Shown here: piece after piece, positions 1 to 6,660 of the stretch | How the letters are laid out: each line of letters opens with the position of its first letter | Numbering within the stretch: the first letter of the stretch is position 1 | Origin: Podila epigama | Taxonomy: Eukaryota > Mortierellomycota > Mortierellomycetes > Mortierellales > Mortierellaceae | DNA length: 11,217 bases | Direction: 5' to 3' | Assembly: GCA_015679605.1 (NCBI GenBank) | Contig: JAAAVE010000280.1 | Coordinates: 7,359 to 18,575 of the forward strand | Translations under genes and position numbers: made by a program | The notes under the pieces: model-generated | What the model saw: only the letters and a program-made list of their open reading frames with translations | The model's database searches: none | What the model was told of the DNA's origin: nothing

Positions 1-155
1 ACTACACGTCGTTCTCTTCATTTGGCGTGTGCTTGCTGAAGGTTAAAAGATTTTTTTTTCTCTCCTTGATTTTTTCTTGCGCATCCACCAGGGTCTTTTT
101 TCCCATGTTTTGGTCCTTTTTTCAATGTTGTGTTATGCAAGGGGGGGATTGCAGA

Positions 156-211
156 GGACAATCCTTTGTCAATCCTTTGTCAATTTCATATAAGAAAAAA
201 AAGGATTGTCC
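156..211. repeat. 12-bp inverted repeat, 32-bp loop
   Basis: ggacaatccttt at 156-167 is the exact reverse complement of aaaggattgtcc at 200-211. The loop contains the second copy of the 11-bp tandem unit, so a slipped alternative pairing is also possible. It lies in or beyond the BiP 3' untranslated region. Confidence 0.85.
159..180. repeat. two tandem 11-bp units
   Basis: The unit caatcctttgt occurs at 159-169 and again at 170-180 with no gap, followed by a partial third start (caatt). It lies about 215-235 bp beyond the BiP stop codon. Confidence 0.9.
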
Positions 212-393
212 CATTCCCATGGGATCATGTCACAGAACCAAACAACACCATCCATCCATGAAAACTCATGACACATTCCTTCAATAATACAGTATCACAA
301 GTCAAGTGCAATCATATTTCTTTTTTCTTTATATGAGATTATGCTATCTTTTTCTTTTGCTAGCCTAGAGAAAAAAAAAAATCTAAGGTGTAT

Positions 394-2830
394 TTACAAC
401 TCGTCGTGTCCGGGCATCTCCTCAGTGGGAGCGGGGCCAGAGTTACCGCCGGCAGCGCCATAGAGCTTGGAGGTAATGGGGTTAACAATGGCCTCAACCT
501 GCTCCTTGCGCTCATCAAGCTCCTCCTTGGAGGCACTGGCGCCCTCAGACTCGAGCCACGACACCTGCTTAGAGATGGTCTCCAAGATGGTCTTCTTGTC
601 TTCAGCGTCAATCTTGGAGCCGAGCTGGGACTCGTCGTTGACCTGGTTCTTGACAGAGTACAAGTAGTTCTCCAAGACGTTCTTGGACTCAATGCGCTCC
701 TTGATGACCTGATCCTCGTCAGCAAACTGCTCGGCCTCCTTGATCATGCGCTCAATCTCCTCCTCAGAGAGACGGCCCTTGTCGTTGGTGATGGTGATGG
801 TCTCGGTCTTGCCAGTGCCCTTGTCAGAGGCAGAGACACGGAGAATACCGTTAGCATCAATCTCAAAGGTGACCTCAATCTGGGGGACACCACGAGGAGC
901 AGGGGGGATGTTGGTCAACTCGAACTTGCCAAGCTGGTTGTTATCCTTGGTCATGGAACGCTCACCCTCAAAGACCTGGATCAAGACAGTCTGCTGGTTG
1001 TCAGCAGCAGTCGAGAAGATCTGGGACTTCTTGGTGGGGATACCAGTGTTACGGCCAATAAGCTTAGTCATGACACCACCAGTGGTCTCAATTCCGAGGG
1101 TCAAGGGGTTGACATCCAACAACAAGATCGAAGAGGCCTCAGACTCGCCAGCGAGGACACCTCCCTGGACAGCGGCACCATAGGCAACAGCCTCATCGGG
1201 GTTAATGCCCTTGGAGGCCTTCTTGCCACCAAAGAACTCCTCAATCAAAGAAATAACCTTGGGGATACGAGTGGAACCACCGACGAGGACAATGTCCTGG
1301 ACATCGTTCTTCTCGAGACCAGCATCCTTGAGGACCTGCTCAACAGGCTTGATAGTCTTGCGGAAAAGATCCATGTTCAACTCCTCAAACTTGGCACGGG
1401 TCAAGGTCTCAGAGAAATCGTTACCGTTGTGGAAAGAGTCAATCTCAATACGGACAGACATCTGGGAAGAAAGAGTACGCTTGGCCTTCTCAACCTCACG
1501 CTTAAGCTTGCCCATGGTCTTCAAGTCAGTGGTAATGTCCTTGTTGTTCTTCTTCTTGTAGGTCTTGACAAAGTGCTCAATGACGCGCTGATCGAAATCC
1601 TCACCACCCAAGTGAGTGTCACCAGAAGTAGACAAGACCTCAAAGACACCATCGTCAATGGAAAGGAGAGAGACATCGAAGGTACCACCACCGAGATCGT
1701 AGACGAGAATGGTGCGCTCACCCTCCTTCTTGTCAAGACCGTAGGCGATGGCGGCGGCAGTGGGCTCGTTGACGATACGGAGGACAGTCAAACCGGCGAT
1801 GGCACCGGCATCCTTGGTGGCCTGGCGCTGGGCATCGTTGAAGTAGGCGGGGACAGTGACGACGGCGTGGGTGACCTTCTTGGACAAGTAGGCCTCGGCA
1901 ATCTCCTTCATCTTCTGGAGGATCATGGCCGAGATCTCCTCGGGAGTGAAAGTCTTGGCCTCACCCTTGACATCAACCTGGATGACGGGGGCACCAGCCT
2001 TGTTCTTGACCTTGAAGGGGAAATGCTTGATATCGGTCTGGACATCCTTCTCGTCGAAACGACGACCGATCAGGCGCTTGGCGTCAAAGATAGTGTTGGT
2101 GGGGTTGGCGGCGTACTGGTTCTTGGCGGCATCTCCGACGAGACGCTCATCCTCAGTGAAGGCGACATAAGAGGGGGTGATACGGTGACCCTGGTCGTTG
2201 GCGATAATTTCAACGCGTCCGTTCTTGTAAACACCAACGCAGGAGTAGGTGGTACCGAGATCTGTCAAGGAAGAAGAGGAACACGAACGAAATGGGTTAG
2301 TCTTTGTTGTTACGAGTGTTGCTTTAGGTTGTGGTTGTATTCCGCAGTGGTTTTATGACTTTGTTGTGCTGATTTGAATGGTTTTTTGAAAGGATCCTTT
2401 GAATATCGTTGATACTAGGGTTGCATTTTTCTATCGCCTGGTTGATGGACAAGGTACTAAAATGTCCAAAAAGTGACTTAAACCTCGGGGTATATCATGC
2501 TTTTTTTAACAAGAGGTGTAGTTGCGGGTGAACATGGTCCGATCTGGCGCGATCTGTCGAGGTGCGAGTCTGTCGAGGTGCGAGTGGGACGAAAGAAGGT
2601 GCGACCCGAGGAGCGAGGACAAAAACAAAAGAGAATAGTTTTCCTTGCCATAACACTAGCCTAAAAGATGAGAAGAAAACATCGCGGGTAACAATAGACT
2701 TACCGATACCGATGACGGTGCCGTAGGATTCGCGGGTCTCGTCAGCATTGGCCTTGACGGTCGTGAGGGCGACCAAGCAGACCAATGCCAAGGTGACCAG
2801 AGCAAAAGTGCTCTTGATGAACTTTGACAT
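394..2830 (-). CDS. KAR2: ER-lumenal Hsp70 chaperone BiP/Kar2, two exons
   Basis: Encodes an ATP-driven Hsp70 chaperone of the endoplasmic reticulum lumen, which folds and translocates secretory proteins and controls the unfolded protein response. Exon 1 is 2704-2830 and exon 2 is 394-2261; together 1995 nt, 664 aa. The intron splits an Asp codon and joins ...VIGI to [11 protein letters not shown], the Hsp70 phosphate-1 loop (residues about 43-53). Residues 1-30 form a signal peptide with a Leu/Val/Ala core. [10 protein letters not shown] lies near 231-240, [13 protein letters not shown] near 366-378, and the interdomain linker [11 protein letters not shown] near 425-435. The protein ends in HDEL, the ER retrieval signal. 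Exon 2 uses no TTA, CTA or TCA codon, consistent with strong codon bias of a highly expressed gene. The start is the only ATG that gives a signal peptide in frame. Length is normal for fungal BiP. Identification is very secure. Confidence 0.97.
2262..2703 (-). other. 442-nt intron of the BiP gene
   Basis: Donor GTAAGT at 2703-2698 and acceptor CAG ending at 2262 give exact Hsp70 continuity. At 442 nt it is the longest intron in the window; the others are about 88-253 nt. It lies right after the signal-peptide exon and has a locally GC-rich patch (about 2520-2620) with a 16-bp tandem duplication. A first intron of this size may carry expression signals, but that is inference. Confidence 0.9.
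2553..2584. repeat. 16-bp perfect tandem duplication in the BiP intron
   Basis: tctgtcgaggtgcgag is present at 2553-2568 and repeated at 2569-2584. Nearby degenerate relatives (ggtgcgacccgaggagcgagg, from about 2598) suggest a small GC-rich slippage-prone patch within the intron. Confidence 0.9.
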
Positions 2831-2936
2831 GATGGTGTGTTGTGAAGAGTGGGGTGATGAGAGGGAAGGGGAGAGAGATGATGATGATGATGAGAAAAAA
2901 GAAAAAACAAAAAAAGGGAAGAGTGATGCCTGGCTC

Positions 2937-2943
2937 ATATATA
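2937..2943 (-). promoter_or_regulatory. TATA box of the BiP gene
   Basis: Minus-strand TATATAT, 107 bp upstream of the BiP start codon and immediately downstream of a heat-shock element. The spacing would place transcription start roughly 70-80 nt before the ATG, in the CT-rich leader. Confidence 0.7.
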
Positions 2944-2948
2944 CTCTT

Positions 2949-2966
2949 TTCTGGAAGCCTGTGGAA
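2949..2966 (-). promoter_or_regulatory. heat-shock element next to the BiP TATA box
   Basis: Reads TTC-TG-GAA-GC-CTG-TG-GAA on the plus strand: a perfect TTCnnGAA core, with a second GAA in correct 5-bp phase and one degenerate unit between. This is the heat-shock factor binding pattern (alternating GAA/TTC units every 5 bp). It sits 5 bp upstream of the TATA box. Heat control of fungal BiP genes is established; use of this site is inferred. Confidence 0.6.
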
Positions 2967-3044
2967 GGACAGTCAGCACACTTGTTTTTGCTTGGAGCTT
3001 AGCTGTCTGTCTGTCTTGCCTGGTTCTGTTTGTTTTGTTCTGTG

Positions 3045-3050
3045 TACGTG
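3045..3050 (+). promoter_or_regulatory. TACGTG, possible Hac1-type UPR site
   Basis: The hexamer tacgtg lies 215 bp upstream of the BiP start, between the heat-shock element and the ERSE-like elements. TACGTG-type cores are bound by the yeast unfolded-protein-response factor Hac1. A 6-mer is weak evidence alone; only its position in this promoter makes it worth listing. Confidence 0.3.
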
Positions 3051-3097
3051 CCACAGGGCGACTGGATTTTTTTGGTTTGAACAGGGGCAGCAAAACT

Positions 3098-3116
3098 GCT
3101 GGGCGCATGCGATTGG
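3098..3116 (-). promoter_or_regulatory. ERSE-like element 1 (CCAAT-N9-CCAGC)
   Basis: On the minus strand CCAAT (3116-3112) is followed after exactly nine GC-rich bases (CGCATGCGC) by CCAGC. The ER stress response element of animal BiP promoters is CCAAT-N9-CCACG. The last two bases differ, so this is only ERSE-like. It lies about 270-290 bp upstream of the BiP start. Confidence 0.4.
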
Positions 3117-3199
3117 TCTGTTTGTCTCTGATGAAAATGATTGACCTCCTTGCAAATAATAAAATAATAGCTGCGAGGAAAAATGGCACCGAGAGATGA

Positions 3200-3218
3200 T
3201 ATGGCAGTTGCTGATTGG
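3200..3218 (-). promoter_or_regulatory. ERSE-like element 2 (CCAAT-N9-CCATA)
   Basis: The second minus-strand CCAAT in the BiP upstream region (3218-3214) also has CCA exactly nine bases downstream. It lies 102 bp upstream of element 1. At minimum it is a second CCAAT box. Confidence 0.35.
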
Positions 3219-3408
3219 CTGGGTGCTGCGACAACTTTAAAATATTCTGCCAAGTGGCATTCTTTTTTTCTCCACGGCTCTTTACGTACAAACATTTTTA
3301 CATTGTTTGACTGCATGCAGATCAATGGATCAAAAAAAGAAATACGTGGATGTAACAGTTTGGTTGTTACAGAAAATGAAAGCAAAATAGCTTATTCCTA
3401 TTACATCG

Positions 3409-3693
3409 TATGGATCGCGACTTTACTGGATTCCATGTCTCCACAGGCATCACCATCGTCAACATCATCATCACCATCATCACTATCATCATGTCCACTA
3501 CGTGGATGAAAATGGACTGGTCAAACAAACAAACAATCCAAAAAAAAAAAGCTTGATTCTACGATCCTACGGCATGATATGGATCGCGACTCGAATGGTT
3601 TGCCATGTCTTGTCATAGTCCCACTGGCATCATCATTACTATCGCCATCATCATCATCATTGCTATCGCCATCATCATCATCACCAACTTCAT
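3409..3693. repeat. degenerate direct duplication with ATC/CAT microsatellite
   Basis: Two blocks share a start (tatggatcgcgact, about 3410-3423 and 3579-3592), a following ccatgtct, and then long runs of atc/cat trinucleotides. The second block also has a 24-bp tandem unit (beginning ctatcgcc, followed by cat repeats). The repeat opens a minus-strand frame at 3521-3724 rich in Asp/Asn, which I judge to be a by-product and not a gene. Confidence 0.75.
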
Positions 3694-3839
3694 CTTCATC
3701 ATCCTTATTATTTGACCGTGTCATTATATAAAAAAATAATACATTGAAGGCGTTTTTTATGAGAGTGAAAAAAAAATGAGAGAAAAACGGTCTATCTATG
3801 GAAAAGGGCGAGGACTATATATATATGAACATGGGGGCC

Positions 3840-6155
3840 TTAATTCTGGATAAGGTCGGGCGAAACCTTGAAGGAAGCACCGGTGCTCCGCTTGACCTCG
3901 TCCAAAGACACATCAGCCATCAGCTCAGTCAAGACAAGACCACCATCCTTGACGTCAAACACGCACAAGTCAGTGATGATGCGGTCAACACAGCCAACAC
4001 CTGTAAGGGGAAGAGAGCATTCTGGCAAAATCTTGTGCTTGCCACCCTTGGCAACATGCTCCATCGTCACAACAACACGCGTGTCAGGGCTGGCCACCAA
4101 ATCCATGGCACCTCCCATACCCTTGACCATCTTGCGGGGAATGATCCAGTTGGCAAGATCTCCCTTGGCTGACACCTGAAGAGCACCAAGAATAGTCAGG
4201 TCAACATGGGAGCCACGGATCATCGCGAAGGAATCGTCGCTCGAGAAAAGAGAGGCACCGGGCAAGAGAGTGATGGTTTCCTTTCCAGCATTGATCAGAT
4301 CAGGGTCCTGCTCACCAGGCTTGGGGAAGGGACCAAAGCCAAGGATACCGTTCTCACTCTGCAGATGGACATTGACGCCCTTCTCAAGGTAGTTGCTGGC
4401 AAGCATGGGCATACCAATGCCCAAGTTGACATACATGCCATTCTTGAACTCCTTGGCAGCGCGGCGCACAATCTTCTCGCGACGACGAGCAGCCTCATCC
4501 TTCTCAGGGGTAGAGGCGCCGACAACTCCCACAGGCTTGTCCTCTGTAAGCGTCAAGCGCTCAATGCGCTTCTCATAGCTCTTGCCCTGGATAATACGCT
4601 TGACAAAGATTCCGGGCACATGGATATCTTCAGGGCGAAGGGAACCAACGGGCACAATCTCCTCAACCTACAGATCATGATAACAGGTGAGCAAAGACAT
4701 GTTAATTTTTTGATGTTAAATTTCAAAGAACGGAAAAAAAAAGTTATTTTGGAAATGTCCATCACGTTACCTCAGCAATGGTGTTCTTGCTGCCCTTGGC
4801 CATAACGGGGTTAAAGTTCATAGCAGAACCCTTGAAGACAAGGTTTCCATAGGCATCGCCTTTCCAAGCCTTGACCAAGCTGTAGTCGCCGGTAATGGCC
4901 TCCTCCATAATATACTTGCGTCCGTTAAACTCGCGCACCTCTCTTGGCTTGCTACGGAGCACAACCTTGCCCTCGGAATCGTATTTGATGGCAAGCTCAC
5001 CAGTTTGGACTAGATAATATTTTTTTTTTAAAATGCATCCGTGGGCATGTGTACAGGCATACTCGATCAGTACTCGTTTTTCTTATCGACAACATTTTCT
5101 TATTGACAACATCGCAAAAATTGCTCTCAAAGCATCCCTCTATCTCTCTCTTTTTTTTATTTTTTTCTCACCTTCAGTTCCATAGGCAGTAGGAGTGAAA
5201 AAGGCAGGGATACCCGCACCACCGGCACGGACACGCTCAGCCAAGGTACCTTGAGGAGTGAGCTCAACCTCGAGTTCTCCCGAAAGATATTGACGCTCAA
5301 ACTCCTTATTCTCACCGACATAGCTGCTAATCATGCGCTTGATCTTTGCATTCCGAATTATTATTATTTTTCGTTTTGGTTTTGTTTTTGATTTTTGTGG
5401 TTTTTTTTTGTTGAAGAAGGGCAAGAAGGAAATAGAATGGTTTAAGTGTCAATGGTTCACTTTTACCTTGTAGATCAAAGAAACAAAAAAAATGCAGCTT
5501 GAAACGTGGGAAGAAAAAAATAAAATTGTACAACATCATATAATCATGTACCTGCTTAGTGCGCAAAAGTTGTCCCAATCCAAAGTCATCCACACCAGCA
5601 TTGTTCGAGACAACAGTCAGGTCCTTGCAGTCGTTGGCACGTTGCTTGAGAGCAGCGATCAGGTTCTCGGGAATACCGCACAATCCAAAACCACCGACCA
5701 TCAACGTCGCTCCGGAGGGGATATCCTTGACAGCCTCCTCGGCCGAAGAATACACCTTGCTCAAGTTTTGAACCTCGTCCTCATTTGCGGACTTGAAGCT
5801 GGGTCGGCAAGTCGAAAATTGACGACCAAGAGTTGCGAAGGTGGCAATGGTGACATTCTTTGGATACAGAGGGATCAGATGTATTCCATCATATAAAGGC
5901 AAGGATCAAAATATTGCAAATAAAAAACAAGGCCGGGGTTAGTTAATGAATGACTTGAATGACTAGAATGACTTTCCGAGTCCGCATTCCAAAGCGTCGA
6001 AAACTCATTTCAAAAACTCGCGTGAGAAGAAACGGAGTCCAGCGGTTCAGCGGACAAGCGAACAGGAGAAAGTGTAACAAGCTTTAATTAACAAGATAGA
6101 TCATTCATACCTTGCCACCACGTCTGGCTTGCTGAAGGAAAACGGCGAGGGCCAT
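3840..6155 (-). CDS. OXCT1: mitochondrial succinyl-CoA:3-ketoacid CoA-transferase (SCOT), five exons
   Basis: Transfers CoA between succinyl-CoA and acetoacetate, giving acetoacetyl-CoA and succinate in mitochondria. Exons: 6111-6155, 5552-5857, 5172-5343, 4771-5009, 3840-4667; 1590 nt, 529 aa (the human enzyme is 520). The start is the ATG at 6155 (context CAGCCATGG); the reading frame upstream of exon 2 has no ATG. Exon 1 gives [15 protein letters not shown], a basic amphipathic start typical of a mitochondrial presequence. Residues about 69-79 hold [10 protein letters not shown] of the N-terminal CoA-transferase half, followed by [12 protein letters not shown] and [17 protein letters not shown]. 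The C-terminal half has [12 protein letters not shown] and the catalytic glutamate, about E359, in HLQSENG, then GHVDLTILG-like and [13 protein letters not shown] motifs. The two halves are fused, as in eukaryotic SCOT. Acceptors of introns 1 and 2 are AAAG. Codon bias is weaker than in BiP. Identification is very secure; the exon 1 junction is slightly less so. Confidence 0.95.
5948..5974. repeat. three tandem 9-bp units in SCOT intron 1
   Basis: gaatgactt (5948-5956), gaatgacta (5957-5965) and gaatgactt (5966-5974) form a short tandem array. It sits about 90-115 nt from the 3' splice site, next to a minus-strand ACTAAC sequence (about 5937-5942). Confidence 0.85.
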
Positions 6156-6660
6156 GGCTGAATGGGACGTAAGGTGAGAGGTGAAGAGTGGAGTGGAGAG
6201 TGGAGAGTGGAACAAATAAAAAAATGAAAAGAAAGGGAGTCAATAATAAAAAAAGAGGGTGGGAAAGTTTGGTTTGCATCACATGCATGCCATAGAATAA
6301 ACCCCTTACGCGCATTTGTTCAACCTCTCCCCGCACCATTTGTGGGTGAGGTCCTGGGCGGAGTTTTTTTTGATCATTTTTTTTGTGCATGCCTCCACTT
6401 GCTTGCATGGGCAGTTACGTTTTTTTTTGAACGGCTACCTCGTTGGTCGTTGGTGCATTTTCTTTGTATCCAAAGAGGACCGAGACTCTGTGCGGTCTTC
6501 CGAAAAGAATAATCCCGTTAATTCTCTCACGCCAAATTTTCCTCCATTTCTTACTCATACCTTTCCTCCAAGAAGAGCTGCTAAAGAGCTTCTTTATTAT
6601 TAGTTCCGGGGGCAGCTGTCACTTTTGCTGCATGCCAACACTGATTTGACTAGATGACTA
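6156..6660. other. intergenic: SCOT promoter and TAF6 3' region
   Basis: About 505 bp with no supported gene. The SCOT leader on the minus strand is CT-rich; as written, 6181-6210 is a gtggag/gagtgg repeat. Three GCATGC palindromes fall at 6285-6290, 6387-6392 and 6630-6635. No clear TATA box is seen for SCOT. The plus-strand open frame at 6316-6603 is low-complexity and unsupported. Confidence 0.65.

Larger units (their letters stand above)
1..393. other. non-coding, downstream of BiP
   Basis: AT-rich stretch with homopolymer T and A runs. It must hold the BiP 3' untranslated region and polyadenylation site (transcription runs toward base 1), but I see no clean AATAAA on the minus strand. 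The plus-strand open frame at 27-287 is low-complexity, Phe/Ser/Cys rich and resembles no protein I know. Apart from the short repeats at 156-211, nothing is supported here. Confidence 0.6.
2831..3839. other. intergenic: BiP promoter (proximal) and CoA-transferase 3' region (distal)
   Basis: About 1 kb without a supported gene. Bases 2831-3220 hold the BiP leader and promoter elements listed separately. The BiP leader, read on the minus strand, is CT-rich with a CAT run (2879-2893). The centre (about 3220-3400) is AT-rich and has the 10-bp palindrome ctgcatgcag at 3311-3320. Bases 3409-3693 are a degenerate duplication with ATC/CAT microsatellite. Bases 3720-3839 are AT-rich and should contain the end of the CoA-transferase transcript. 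Confidence 0.7.

Noticed and set aside
27-287. Plus-strand open frame of 86 codons
   Set aside because: Composed of T-run-derived Phe and Ser, contains the repeats at 156-211, has no recognisable domain and lies in the BiP 3' region.
388-2358. 656-codon plus-strand frame as a gene
   Set aside because: In exact antisense register to BiP exon 2; its openness follows from absence of TTA, CTA and TCA codons in BiP. The translation shows no domain.
2495-2938. Minus-strand 147-codon frame through BiP exon 1
   Set aside because: It is BiP exon 1 extended through its leader upstream and through the donor GTAAGT into the intron; the true exon ends at 2704.
3179-3261. tgccaagtggca dyad (about 3248-3259) as a regulatory site
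   Set aside because: A 5-bp arm with 2-bp spacer is expected by chance at this frequency; no second copy seen near the promoter.
3183-3509. Plus-strand frame of 108 codons upstream of BiP
   Set aside because: Runs from promoter DNA into the ATC/CAT repeat; Ser/Pro-rich end comes from the microsatellite. No homology recognised.
3521-3724. Minus-strand Asp/Asn-rich frame of 67 codons
   Set aside because: Acidic repeats are the translation of the CAT/ATC microsatellite. No promoter, leader or domain.
5327-5902. SCOT start in the frame beginning at 5902
   Set aside because: The first codon there is TTG, not ATG, and the frame runs through the intron 2 donor. An ATG exon at 6155 with a presequence fits better.
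6316-6603. Plus-strand frame of 95 codons between SCOT and TAF6
   Set aside because: Low-complexity translation from T runs; overlaps the SCOT promoter; no recognisable protein feature.
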